53,719 bases of DNA, taken from the NCBI GenBank assembly GCA_035711845.1, contig DASTBU010000094.1, positions 1-53,719 on the forward strand, in the 5' to 3' direction. A program made the position numbers and the translations under genes. The notes under the pieces were generated by a model that was not told the DNA's origin, ran no database searches, and saw only the letters and a list, made by a program, of their open reading frames with translations. Positions 43,157 through 53,719 of this stretch are shown here, in pieces (positions within the stretch are counted from its first letter, which is position 1; the number at the start of each line of letters is the position of its first letter). Source of the stretch: DASTBU01 sp035711845. Its GTDB lineage: Bacteria; Acidobacteriota; Vicinamibacteria; Vicinamibacterales; 2-12-FULL-66-21.

Positions 43157-45847
43157 ATGCCGCCGCTCCTTGCGCTGCGGGTGTTCCGGATGTTGCGGCG
43201 ACTGGTGTTGCCGCGCGACGTGGCCCCGAGCGATGAGGGAGAGGCGCTCGCCACGGCGGCACGATTGGCAGCCGACGCCCGCGCGCACGGACGCCTCGCG
43301 CTCTGCCGCTATTGGGCAGCCGAATACGGCTCGTTGCTGGGCGCGGCGATCGCGTCACGCCGTTCCGAACACCAACTGCCGGACGACGCGTTCACGGACT
43401 GGGGGAGGCCGCGCATGGTGTCTGTTCTCACACACGACATTCGGTACGCCGTTCGACTGCTCCGCCGATCTCCGGGCTACACGGCAGTCGCGGTGGTGAC
43501 GCTCGCGCTCGGCGTCGGCGGTCCCACCGTCATGTTCGCGATGGCCAAGCAGTGGATCCTCGACCCGCTCCCGTTCGCGGATCCCGATCGGCTGATCGAT
43601 ATCCGCAACCGGGACACGGTCTCGGGTCAACGGGGACCGATGAACGTCGCCGATTTCCTCGACGCGCGTCGCAATGCGGATTCGGCCGACCTTGCGGCGT
43701 ATCGTCGGGCGGACCTGAGGCTGATGGGTGCGGATCGCGCCGAGCGCATTGCCGGCGCGGAAACCACCGCGGAGTTCTTCGAGCTGCTCGGAACGGGCGC
43801 GATGCTCGGCCGGATGTACGCCGCAGGAGACGACGACCCCGCTCGGTCCCGCGTCGCGGTCGTCAGCGCTGCGATGTGGCGGCGCCAGTTCGCGGGCGAC
43901 CCCTTGGTCGTCGGGCGCCGGCTGCGTCTCGATGGCGAGGACCACGTCGTGATCGGGGTGCTTCCCGAGGCATTTCAGTTCACGCTGCTCGGCTCGGTGG
44001 ACGTGTGGCGCCCCCTCGTCGTCATGGCCGATGACGCGACGAACCGGAACTTGCGGTCCGTCACGGGTCTCGGGCGGCTGCGAACCGGCCGAACGCTCGA
44101 GCAGGCCAGAGCGGAGCTGACCGCACACGCCGAACGACTCGCGGCCGGGCATCCGGAGACGAACGCGCGTCGCGGCGTTCGCGTCGTGTCGCTCGCCGAG
44201 GAAGTCAGGCTTCATCACGACGCCGGTGTCGTCGTGCCGGTGATGTTCGCGATGATGTGCTGCGTCCTGCTCGTCGCGTGCGTGAACGTGATGAACGTGA
44301 CGCTCGCCAGGGCGCGTGCGCGGCGCCATGAGGTCACCGTCCGCCTCGCCCTGGGCGCATCGCGGGCGCGCATCGTCTGGCAGTGGGTGGTGGAACACGC
44401 GGTCCTGTTCGTCGCCGCGAGCGCGGTTGGTACCGTGCTTGCGGTGTACGGCGCCGCATGGGTGACCGGCTCCATCCCCCCGGAGAATCGTCAGTTCCTT
44501 CGCCACGACGGCGTGCTGACGATCGACACGCCGATCGTCGCCTTCGCGCTGGCCGTCGGACTGGTGTGTGGCGTTGTGGTCGGATGGCTGGCGGCACGCG
44601 CGAGCGTGGGGGGCGACGTGGGACCGGACCTGCGCGACGGATCGGCGCGATCGACGGTCGGCCGCGCGGGCGCGCGGCTCCGCGGAATGCTCGTGGCATC
44701 GGAAGTCGCGTTCGCGCTGGCGCTGCTCATCAGCGCCGGTCTGCTGATTGCGACGGCGCGGAACGTGACGAGCGCTGACGTCGGATTCAACCCGCGCGAT
44801 CTCGTGACCTTCAATCTCTCGCTGGACGTGCGGCACCATCGTGAGCCGACCGACGTCCGTGCGTTCTACGAAGGGTTGATCGCGCGCCTGGAGCGGATCG
44901 CTGGCGTTCAGCATGCGGCTGCCGCGTCGGTGGTACCGTTCGGCGATTCCGGAGGGCGCACGGATTTCTTCATCGACGGCCAGCAGGAGACGCCGCCCGC
45001 CGACACAGCGCAGGCGGTACTGAGCGCCGTGACCCCCGATTACGGCCGCACGCTCGGGCTGCGTCTGCTCAACGGCCGCCTGCTGGGAGCCGGCGATGTC
45101 GCGGAGGCACCCAAGGTCGTCGTCGTCAACCGAATGCTGGCGTCTCGGCATCTCGGCGACCGCGCCCCGCTCGGCGCCCGCCTCCGGTTCGGACGCGGAT
45201 CCGCCGACGTCTGGACCGTTGTGGGCGTCGTCGACGACGTGCGGTACTTCGACGCAACGGAGCCGCGGGAGCCGCAGGCGTACGTGCCCTTTGCCCAGCG
45301 TCCGCGCCATGACGCGACGGTAGTGCTGCGGGGTCACACGTCGACCGATGCGATCGCCGGCGAGGTGCGCGCCGCCGTCGCCGAGATCGATCCGCGCGAG
45401 CCGGTGATGGATCTCGCCACGATGCAGAGGCGCATTCGCCGCGCCACCGCACCCTACGAGGTCGTGTCCGGATTCGTGATGTTCTTCGGAGTGGTGACGC
45501 TGTTCCTCGCTGGCGTCGGCGTCTACGGTGTCGTGTCGTACACGTTCGCGCGGCGCACGCGCGAGATAGGCATTCGAATGGCGCTCGGAGCGAGGCGCAG
45601 CGACATCGCAGGCCTCGTCCTCGCGCAGGCACGCACGCTCATCGCCGGCGGCATCGTTCCCGGTATGGTCCTCGCCTGGGTGCTCGCGCAGGCGATGAAG
45701 GCGATTCTCTTCGGCGTCAGGGCGACCGACTGGCGGCTCTACGCGGGCATGACGGCGCTGCTGACCGTCGTCGCGATTGCCGCTATATGCCTCCCCGCGC
45801 GTCGCGCGATGCGCATCGACCCGGTCGTCGCCCTGAGGACCGAATAG
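43157..45847 (+). CDS. ADOP family permease 3 with N-terminal prefix domain
   Basis: The protein has 896 residues: a prefix of about 86 residues (RVFRMLRRLVLPRDVAPSDEGEALATAARLAADAR and following), then the ADOP body from VSVLTHDIRYAVRLLRRSPGYTAVAVVTLALGVG. The FtsX blocks show VACVNVMNVTLARARARRHEV and FARRTREIGIRMALGARRSDI, ending PARRAMRIDPVVALRTE. An internal ATG at 43415 in the prefix/body joint has GGGGGAGG at 6 nt, which resembles the true starts of the prefix-less permeases. The neighbouring padR probably regulates it. The prefix DNA is almost the same as in permease 4, while the body differs. Confidence 0.94.
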   Translation: MPPLLALRVFRMLRRLVLPRDVAPSDEGEALATAARLAADARAHGRLALCRYWAAEYGSLLGAAIASRRSEHQLPDDAFTDWGRPRMVSVLTHDIRYAVRLLRRSPGYTAVAVVTLALGVGGPTVMFAMAKQWILDPLPFADPDRLIDIRNRDTVSGQRGPMNVADFLDARRNADSADLAAYRRADLRLMGADRAERIAGAETTAEFFELLGTGAMLGRMYAAGDDDPARSRVAVVSAAMWRRQFAGDPLVVGRRLRLDGEDHVVIGVLPEAFQFTLLGSVDVWRPLVVMADDATNRNLRSVTGLGRLRTGRTLEQARAELTAHAERLAAGHPETNARRGVRVVSLAEEVRLHHDAGVVVPVMFAMMCCVLLVACVNVMNVTLARARARRHEVTVRLALGASRARIVWQWVVEHAVLFVAASAVGTVLAVYGAAWVTGSIPPENRQFLRHDGVLTIDTPIVAFALAVGLVCGVVVGWLAARASVGGDVGPDLRDGSARSTVGRAGARLRGMLVASEVAFALALLISAGLLIATARNVTSADVGFNPRDLVTFNLSLDVRHHREPTDVRAFYEGLIARLERIAGVQHAAAASVVPFGDSGGRTDFFIDGQQETPPADTAQAVLSAVTPDYGRTLGLRLLNGRLLGAGDVAEAPKVVVVNRMLASRHLGDRAPLGARLRFGRGSADVWTVVGVVDDVRYFDATEPREPQAYVPFAQRPRHDATVVLRGHTSTDAIAGEVRAAVAEIDPREPVMDLATMQRRIRRATAPYEVVSGFVMFFGVVTLFLAGVGVYGVVSYTFARRTREIGIRMALGARRSDIAGLVLAQARTLIAGGIVPGMVLAWVLAQAMKAILFGVRATDWRLYAGMTALLTVVAIAAICLPARRAMRIDPVVALRTE
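43401..43417 (+). promoter_or_regulatory. Internal ribosome binding site and ATG in permease 3
   Basis: GGGGGAGG (43401-43408) stands 6 nt before an in-frame ATG (43415). The same leader, GGAGGCCG, precedes the ATG of permeases 1 and 2, which have no prefix. This suggests a second, shorter product or a fossil of the ancestral start. Confidence 0.55.
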
Positions 45848-45856
45848 CGGCCCGGT

Positions 45857-48529
45857 ATGCTCCCTGCGCTGCGGGTGTTCCGGATGCTGCGGCGGCTGGT
45901 GTTGCCGCGCGACGTGGCGCCGGGCGATGAGGGAGAGGCACTCGCCACGGCGGCACGATTGGCAGCCGACGCGCGCGCGCGCGGACGCCTCGCGCTCTGC
46001 CGCTATTGGACAGCCGAGTTCGCCGCGCTGCTGGGAGCGGCGATCGCGTCACGCCGTTCCGAACACCAACTGCCGGACGACGCGTTCACGGACTGGAGGA
46101 GGCCGCGCATGCTGTCTGTTCTCACACACGACATTCGGTACGCCGTTCGGCTGCTCCGTCGCTCCCCGGGTTACACGATCATCGCAGTGCTGACGCTGGC
46201 GCTCGGGATCGGCGCCAACACCGCGATCTTCAGCCTCGTGAGCGGGATCCTGCTGAGACCGCTGCCGTTTCCACGATCGGAGCGGCTCTATCGCGTGCTG
46301 CACGGCGACATGAACGACCCGGCGAGTCTGGGCGCAATGACACCCGGAAATTTCTACGACCTTCAGCGCGAGGCCACGCTCTTTCGTCCGATCGCGGCGT
46401 TCGCCGGAACGGCGCAGACGCTGGTGGGCCGCGGCGAGCCGCAACGGCTGATCGGCACGAGTAGCTCCGGCAGCATCCTCGAAGTGCTCGGCGTGCCGCC
46501 GCTGCACGGCCGCATCTATTCGGCGAGCGATGACCAGCCAGGCGCCGAGCGCGTCGTCGTCCTCGGTCACCGGCTCTGGGCGCGGACGTTCAACGGCGAT
46601 CCTTCGATCGTCGGGCAGGCGATTTCGCTCAACGGCCTGCCGACGACCGTCATTGGCGTGATGCCCGAAGGCTTTGCGTTTCCCACCGCGGACTCGGAGT
46701 TCTGGATGCCCTCCCAGTTGCCGGCCGCGATGCGCACGTCGCGCACGGAGTACTACCTGGTCGGGCTGGCGCGGCTGCCGGATGGTGTTGACCTGCGTGC
46801 CGCCGAGATGGAGCTCCAGACGATCATGGCGCGCCTTCGCGCGGACTACCCACAGGCGAACGAACGGGTGACGATCAACCTGTCACCAATGCACGAAGCG
46901 CTCATCACCAACGTGCGCCGGTCGCTCTGGCTGTTACTCGCCAGCGTCGTCGCGGTCCTGCTGATCGCATGCGCCAACCTTGCGAACCTGATGCTCGCCC
47001 GCGCGACCGGTCGCACGCGCGAAATCGCCGTCCGGCAGGCCATCGGCGCCGGACGCGTTCGCATCGTGCGCCAGCTCCTCGTAGAATCCTGCGTACTGGG
47101 TGTGTGCGGCACCGCCGGCGGTCTGGTCGTGGGATACGTCTTCCTCGACGCACTGATCCGGTGGCTGCCGGCCGGCACGCCGCGCCTCGGCGACGTCGGC
47201 ATCGACGGCACGGTGCTGGCGTTCACGGCCGGCATCGCAGCCGCCTCGAGCGTGTGTTTCGGTCTCGCCCCGGCGCTGCAGCTCGCCCGGCAGGCGCCGA
47301 TCGACGCATTGCGCGGTGCCGGCGCGCGAACGACGACGCGATCGCGGCTGCGGCCAGTGCTCGTCGTCGGCGAGGTGGCCCTTGCGCTCATCCTACTTGC
47401 GGCGGCGGGGCTCCTGCTGCGCAGCTTTCAGGCGCTGCTGCGCGTCGATCCCGGCATTCCCGTCGATAACGTGCTGACGTTTCAGGTCAACTTGCCGGAC
47501 ACGAGCTATGCGAGCCCCAGCGCGAGAATCGCGTTCATCGATACCGCCCTCGAGCGGCTCGCCGCGCTCCCCGGTGTTACGACGGTTGCCGCCGGGAGCG
47601 GTGTGCCGCTGGCCGGGCGTGGGACCGGTGCATGGTTCAACATCCTCGACCGTCCGCTGCCGCCGGGGCAGACGCCGCCTGGCGTCCCGTATCGAGTGAT
47701 CACGCGCGAATACTTCAGGACGTTCGGCATCCGGCTCGTGAAGGGGCGCCTACTCGATCATCGCGATGGCGCCAGGGGCACGCCGTCGGTCGTGATCAGT
47801 GAGGCTGTCGCGCGCCGGTTCTGGCCCGGCGCCGATCCGATCGGCGCCCGGATTTACCTCGGTGCGCCCGACAACAAGCTGTTCGAGGAAGCGACGATCG
47901 TCGGGATCGTCAGCGACGTGAAGCTGGCGGGACTCGACAGCAACATCACGGAGGCCGTGTACGGCCTCCAGACGCTCATGCCGTTCTGGAGGGGATTCAC
48001 GTTCGCCGTGCGCACGGCGGGCGATCCGTCGTCCATCGCGCAGGCTGCCCGGGAACAGATCCGGCGGCTGGATGCCGCCATGCCGGTGACCAACGTTCGT
48101 ACGCTCGCGGAGATTCAGGCCGTCTCGATGGCGCCGACGCGCTCGTCGATGCTGCTGGTCACGCTGTTCGCGGCGCTCGCGCTGGCGATGGCGGCCATCG
48201 GCGTGTTCGGCGTGCTGTCGTTCACCGTGACCCGACGCACGCGGGAGATGGGCATCCGGATGGCGCTCGGCGCAGAGGCCGGTGCGGTCCGGGGGCTCGT
48301 CATGCGCGAAGGGCTCGCGCAGGCGACGATGGGCATCGTGCTCGGTCTTGCGGGGGCGTGGTGGCTGACGCGGTTCATGTCCACGCAGCTCTTCAGCGTC
48401 GAGCCGCGCGATCCATGGGCGTTCGGCGGGGCGGCGCTGCTGCTCCTGGCTGTCTCCGCGGCCGCGTGCTACCTGCCGGCGCGCCGCGCGACTCGCGTGG
48501 ATCCGCTCACGGTGCTCAGAGCGGAGTAG
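45857..48529 (+). CDS. ADOP family permease 4 with N-terminal prefix domain
   Basis: The protein has 890 residues with the same architecture as permease 3: a prefix of about 84 residues, then LSVLTHDIRYAVRLLRRSPGYTIIAVLTLALGIGANTAIFSLVSGILLRPLPF. FtsX blocks (LLIACANLANLMLARATGRTREI and TVTRRTREMGIRMALGAEAGAV) and the end PARRATRVDPLTVLRAE follow. Only 9 bp separate it from permease 3, so the two are probably cotranscribed. Its C-terminal segment STQLFSVEPRDPW (DNA 48379-48419) occurs again, identically, at 49991-50031. Confidence 0.94.
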   Translation: MLPALRVFRMLRRLVLPRDVAPGDEGEALATAARLAADARARGRLALCRYWTAEFAALLGAAIASRRSEHQLPDDAFTDWRRPRMLSVLTHDIRYAVRLLRRSPGYTIIAVLTLALGIGANTAIFSLVSGILLRPLPFPRSERLYRVLHGDMNDPASLGAMTPGNFYDLQREATLFRPIAAFAGTAQTLVGRGEPQRLIGTSSSGSILEVLGVPPLHGRIYSASDDQPGAERVVVLGHRLWARTFNGDPSIVGQAISLNGLPTTVIGVMPEGFAFPTADSEFWMPSQLPAAMRTSRTEYYLVGLARLPDGVDLRAAEMELQTIMARLRADYPQANERVTINLSPMHEALITNVRRSLWLLLASVVAVLLIACANLANLMLARATGRTREIAVRQAIGAGRVRIVRQLLVESCVLGVCGTAGGLVVGYVFLDALIRWLPAGTPRLGDVGIDGTVLAFTAGIAAASSVCFGLAPALQLARQAPIDALRGAGARTTTRSRLRPVLVVGEVALALILLAAAGLLLRSFQALLRVDPGIPVDNVLTFQVNLPDTSYASPSARIAFIDTALERLAALPGVTTVAAGSGVPLAGRGTGAWFNILDRPLPPGQTPPGVPYRVITREYFRTFGIRLVKGRLLDHRDGARGTPSVVISEAVARRFWPGADPIGARIYLGAPDNKLFEEATIVGIVSDVKLAGLDSNITEAVYGLQTLMPFWRGFTFAVRTAGDPSSIAQAAREQIRRLDAAMPVTNVRTLAEIQAVSMAPTRSSMLLVTLFAALALAMAAIGVFGVLSFTVTRRTREMGIRMALGAEAGAVRGLVMREGLAQATMGIVLGLAGAWWLTRFMSTQLFSVEPRDPWAFGGAALLLLAVSAAACYLPARRATRVDPLTVLRAE
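46095..46111 (+). promoter_or_regulatory. Internal ribosome binding site and ATG in permease 4
   Basis: GGAGGAGG (46095-46102) stands 6 nt before an in-frame ATG at 46109 at the prefix/body joint, as in permease 3. A shorter product starting MLSVLTHDIRYAV is possible. Confidence 0.55.
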
Positions 48530-48603
48530 ATGCGACGAGCGACTCGCGTGAAGACCGGACTTTGTGGGCCGGGTGTCGCATTCCGCCCTGCAAAGGAATC
48601 TTC

Positions 48604-48816
48604 ATGATTGCCATTCGGTGTGGCACTCGTAAGGGCTCCTTTGTATATCGAACGCTGGCACGTTCGCACACGCTCATGCAGGAGGTCCCCGACCTGGGCA
48701 CGCGCATCGATCTCAGCATCTGCTGGGGAGCCTTCGCGATCGAGGTGAAGATACTCGAGGGGGATACCGGAGATCGCGTAGATCCGCGACAGAAGGCGCC
48801 GGCGAGTGCGTGCTGA
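48604..48816 (+). CDS. Possible small protein, unassigned
   Basis: This is a reading frame of 70 residues starting MIAIRCGTRKGSFVYRTLAR, with an AAAGGAA-type ribosome binding site before the ATG at 48604. I recognise no family. The opposite strand is also open through the same stretch, so GC bias may explain it. It fills the 340-bp space between permease 4 and the secreted hydrolase, where I see nothing else. Confidence 0.25.
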   Translation: MIAIRCGTRKGSFVYRTLARSHTLMQEVPDLGTRIDLSICWGAFAIEVKILEGDTGDRVDPRQKAPASAC

Positions 48817-48870
48817 GGAAACGGGTTGCATTAGTACTTCACGAAACGGGTAAGTGCTAGCATTGCGCGT

Positions 48871-49986
48871 GTGAGATCGTTCCTGCTGCTGCTGTGCACG
48901 TTGTTCAGCGCGACCGGCCCGCCGGCGGACTCCCTGCAGCGGTCTTCTCCCGGACCCGAACCGATCGTCGGCATGCTGACGCGGAGCTACGTCGACGCGT
49001 CGCGGATGAACTGGTCGCGCTCGGCCCCGCGTCCGCTGCGCACCGCCCTCTGGTATCCCGTTGACGGCACCAACAAGCGGGAAACGATCTTTGGTGGTAC
49101 CACCGAGATGTTCCTACCCGTGGCGGTTGCACCGGGGGAACCAGTGTCAGGCAAGTCGCGGGCCTACCCGCTGGTCGTCATGTCACACGGGACGGGCGGC
49201 TCGGCGCTGATGATGATGTGGCTCGGGACCCACCTGGCGGCGAACGGCTACATCGTTGCCGCCGTGAACCATCACGGGAACACCGCGGCGGAAGCAGCGC
49301 CAGCGCCCCAGGGGTTCCTTCTCTACTGGGAGCGGGCCGCGGATCTGAAGGTGCTCATCGATGCCGTCCTGAGCGATCCGGTTTTCGGCGAGCGGGTCGA
49401 CCGTGAACGGATCGGCGCCGCTGGATTCTCGCTTGGCGGTTACACCGTGATCGCCGCCGCGGGAGGACGCTTCAGCCAGCCGACCTTCGACGAGTTCTGC
49501 CAGTCGCCGCAGCGGGATTTCACCTGCGAACCACAGAACGAGTTCCCTGAGGCGCCGGCACGTTTCGCAGCCCTTCGCGAAACCGACCCAGGGGTTACCG
49601 AGTCGCTGCGCCGCTCGGGCCAGTCGTATCGTGATCCGCGGATCAAGGCAGTTTTTGCCATAGCGCCGGCGCTCGGAAGCGGATTCACGCCGAACGGTCT
49701 CCGACACGTGAACGTGCCCGTGCAGATCGTCGCCGGCGAGGGGGACGTCATCGCCCCGCTCGCCACCAACGCGCGACGCTACGCCTCGCTGGTTCCAGGA
49801 GCGCGCCTGACCGTGCTGCCTGGCGCCGTCGGCCACTACGTGTTTCTGCACGAGTGCTCGCTTCGTGGCCGCGAAGCGCTGCCCATCTGCCGCGACGCGC
49901 CCGGCGTTGACCGCGCGGCCGTCCATCGGACGGTGCGCGAACAGGCCCTGCAGTTCTTCGATTCCATGTTGAAAGATACGCAGTGA
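48871..49986 (+). CDS. Secreted alpha/beta hydrolase (dienelactone hydrolase-like)
   Basis: The protein has 371 residues with a signal peptide (MRSFLLLLCTLFSATGPPADS). The fold is shown by YPLVVMSHGTGGSALMMM (oxyanion strand), the nucleophile turn GAAGFSLGGYTV, VPVQIVAGEGDVIAP (acid) and AVGHYVFLHECS (histidine). It resembles the group of predicted dienelactone hydrolases/lipases. The start is GTG at 48871, preceded at 7 nt by TAGCAT, a weak -10 box, so it too may be leaderless. It lies between the two copies of a 41-bp exact repeat derived from an ADOP gene. Confidence 0.88.
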   Translation: MRSFLLLLCTLFSATGPPADSLQRSSPGPEPIVGMLTRSYVDASRMNWSRSAPRPLRTALWYPVDGTNKRETIFGGTTEMFLPVAVAPGEPVSGKSRAYPLVVMSHGTGGSALMMMWLGTHLAANGYIVAAVNHHGNTAAEAAPAPQGFLLYWERAADLKVLIDAVLSDPVFGERVDRERIGAAGFSLGGYTVIAAAGGRFSQPTFDEFCQSPQRDFTCEPQNEFPEAPARFAALRETDPGVTESLRRSGQSYRDPRIKAVFAIAPALGSGFTPNGLRHVNVPVQIVAGEGDVIAPLATNARRYASLVPGARLTVLPGAVGHYVFLHECSLRGREALPICRDAPGVDRAAVHRTVREQALQFFDSMLKDTQ

Positions 49987-49990
49987 TCCC

Positions 49991-50031
49991 GTCCACGCAG
50001 CTCTTCAGCGTCGAGCCGCGCGATCCATGGG
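49991..50031. repeat. 41-bp exact copy of permease 4 C-terminal DNA
   Basis: All 41 bases are identical to 48379-48419 inside permease 4, and the reading frame is also kept (STQLFSVEPRDPW). The flanks are unrelated. It sits at the joint between the two hydrolase genes. It is a trace of a lost permease copy or of a recombination event. Confidence 0.95.
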
Positions 50032-50069
50032 GACTTCGACGGAAACAGAGTGTGCTGGCGTTGAAAGCG

Positions 50070-50894
50070 ATGTGGCGTATCGGTTGCCTGACGGCGGTCA
50101 TGGCGATCGCCCCGGCGTTGGAGACGCGCATGGTCGACGGTCCCTCGGGCAGACTTCACGTCGACGTGCGCGGCTCCGGGGGTCTGGCGGTCGTGCTGAT
50201 ACCGTCGCTGGCCGGGAGCGTGCGACAGTGGGAGCCGCAGCTCGCGCATCTGGCGCGAACGAGGCAGGTGATCGCCATCGAATTGCGGGGCCACGGCAAG
50301 TCCGACGCGCGGCGTGCATCCACGTTTCAGCCGCGCGACTACGCCGAGGATATCGGAGCGGCTCTCGACGCCTTGAGCATCCGGGAGGCGGTGATCGTCG
50401 GCCACAGCATGGGCAGTGCGGCCGCCCTGGCCTTCGCACGCCAGCAGCCCTCGCGTGTTCGCGGCCTCCTCCTCGTGGATCCCGTCGACGACCCGCTGAA
50501 GCGTCCGGCGGACCCCGACTTCGAGCGGTTTCTGACGAGGCTCCAGGGTTCCGACTACGCGCAGCTGATCGAGGCGTACTGGAAGCAGATCCTCGTCAAC
50601 GCAGCCCCAGGGGTGGCGTCGCTCGTGCTCGACGACCTGAAGGCGACACCACAACGAACAGTTGTCGAATCGATGCGCGGGTTGACGCGCTTCGACAGTT
50701 CGAGCGCGCTCACGTCGTTCAAGGGCCCGGTCATGAGCGTCACCACGCCCTTGAACGACTTCCCCTCGAGCCTTCACCGGGTACATCCGACGCTGCCGCA
50801 TCAACGCGTGACGGATGTGAGCCACTGGCTGCACCTGGATCGCCCCGAGGAGTTCAATCGAATTCTGGATGCGTTTCTCGACAAGATACGCTGA
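50070..50894 (+). CDS. Alpha/beta hydrolase, predicted exported
   Basis: This alpha/beta hydrolase has about 274 residues from the ATG at 50070. The marks are VVLIPSLAGSVRQWEPQLAHL (HG-like oxyanion region), IAIELRGHGKSDARR, the nucleophile GHSMGSAAALAF and the late histidine VSHWLHLDRPEEF. The beginning MWRIGCLTAVMAIAPALE looks like a signal peptide. The frame opens earlier, at a GTG (49983) overlapping the previous stop, but those 29 codons are the ADOP fossil, so the ATG is preferred. It probably forms an operon with the preceding hydrolase. Confidence 0.85.
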   Translation: MWRIGCLTAVMAIAPALETRMVDGPSGRLHVDVRGSGGLAVVLIPSLAGSVRQWEPQLAHLARTRQVIAIELRGHGKSDARRASTFQPRDYAEDIGAALDALSIREAVIVGHSMGSAAALAFARQQPSRVRGLLLVDPVDDPLKRPADPDFERFLTRLQGSDYAQLIEAYWKQILVNAAPGVASLVLDDLKATPQRTVVESMRGLTRFDSSSALTSFKGPVMSVTTPLNDFPSSLHRVHPTLPHQRVTDVSHWLHLDRPEEFNRILDAFLDKIR

Positions 50895-50972
50895 GTTCGG
50901 CACCGATCCTGCGGCCGGCACCGATCAGAATCATGAGGGCTGCGGCGTACCTCCGTCGCGCCTTGCGCTTGG

Positions 50973-53385
<2,413 letters not shown>

Positions 53386-53719
53386 GAGCTCAGATCGCTG
53401 CTAGCACGATGCTCGCCATTGGTCTCGCGACGAGAATTGGTAGTGGATTCGATGGCCTTTCGGCGTCCGACGACCATCGACGCACCTGCAGACTGTCCGT
53501 TGGTGGCAAGCCTCGTCCCAAGATCGGTCCCGCGATCCACTGGTAAAGGAGGATGGGAGTTGACCTCCACATACCTTGACGTTCTGATATGGAAAGACCG
53601 TCTGTCAATGTGACGCGGTTTTCATAGTTCGCTCTCAAGGACAGCCCGCACCCGGCTTACAAGCCATCCGGGTGCGGGCGTTGTCTGTACCCAGTCAACT
53701 GATCGGCCGAGCGGCAACG
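53386..53719. other. Intergenic end of window without a recognisable gene
   Basis: No supported gene. A small open frame (53419-53613, plus) has no family likeness. The region is the upstream side of the minus-strand ADOP pseudogene and contains the hairpin listed separately. Base composition is less GC-rich than the rest. Confidence 0.6.
53644..53679. terminator. Strong 12-bp hairpin near the window end
   Basis: GCCCGCACCCGG (53644-53655) pairs perfectly with CCGGGTGCGGGC (53668-53679) around a 12-nt loop, with flanking GACA/TGTC that can extend it. It is followed by GTTGTCTGT, so it resembles an intrinsic terminator with a poor U-tract. Which gene it serves lies outside the window. Confidence 0.5.

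Noticed and set aside
48379..50031. Hydrolase segment considered an insertion sequence with target repeats
   Set aside because: No transposase or terminal inverted repeats; the 41-bp repeats are too long for a target duplication and come from a permease gene.

Overview
The window is a 53.7 kb piece of a GC-rich bacterial chromosome, most likely from an Acidobacteriota of the Vicinamibacteria type. The main evidence is a cluster of ADOP permeases (the acidobacterial duplicated orphan permease family) with a PadR regulator, plus a secreted protein of the acidobacterial VWFA-related family. The housekeeping genes are single-copy and ordinary. I see no rRNA, tRNA, CRISPR array, insertion sequence or prophage. 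The lineage is inferred from gene families, not from a marker-gene tree.

Positions 1-35400 are core functions: 30S protein S1 (cut by the window edge), an HU-like protein, a HIT hydrolase, two acyl-CoA dehydrogenases, a PRC-barrel protein, a VWFA-family secreted protein, glutamate dehydrogenase, a secreted amidohydrolase and a collagen-like secreted protein. Next come methylmalonyl-CoA mutase in two subunits with a response regulator, then a compact run valS-nadC-birA-coaX-hypothetical followed by an RNA m5U methyltransferase. A C26 peptidase, argS and mobA lie on the minus strand. Then follow a V4R-like protein, a TPR protein, an NfeD protease, a slipin, a SPOR protein, lnt, and prfB with a classic programmed frameshift. 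The acyl-CoA dehydrogenases and the mutase together suggest branched-chain or propionyl-CoA type catabolism (inference).

Positions 35600-53400 are an accessory block. It holds four intact ADOP permeases, one ADOP with two frameshifts, one ADOP C-terminal remnant and one 41-bp ADOP fossil. Between them sit PadR, a DUF1877 protein and three alpha/beta hydrolases. The block shows repeated duplication and decay of permease genes. Two neighbouring ADOPs share a nearly identical N-terminal prefix on otherwise divergent bodies, and the prefix still carries an internal ribosome binding site and ATG.

The most unusual structural signal is a set of intergenic arrays built from short words repeated every 7 bp. 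The word differs at each locus but the 7-bp period is kept. Several arrays form head-to-head inverted arms, and five end at or just before a start codon. They occur at about eight loci in the first 35 kb and not in the permease block. A separate ~120-130 bp GC-rich repeat is present twice (34028-34158 and 43029-43147).
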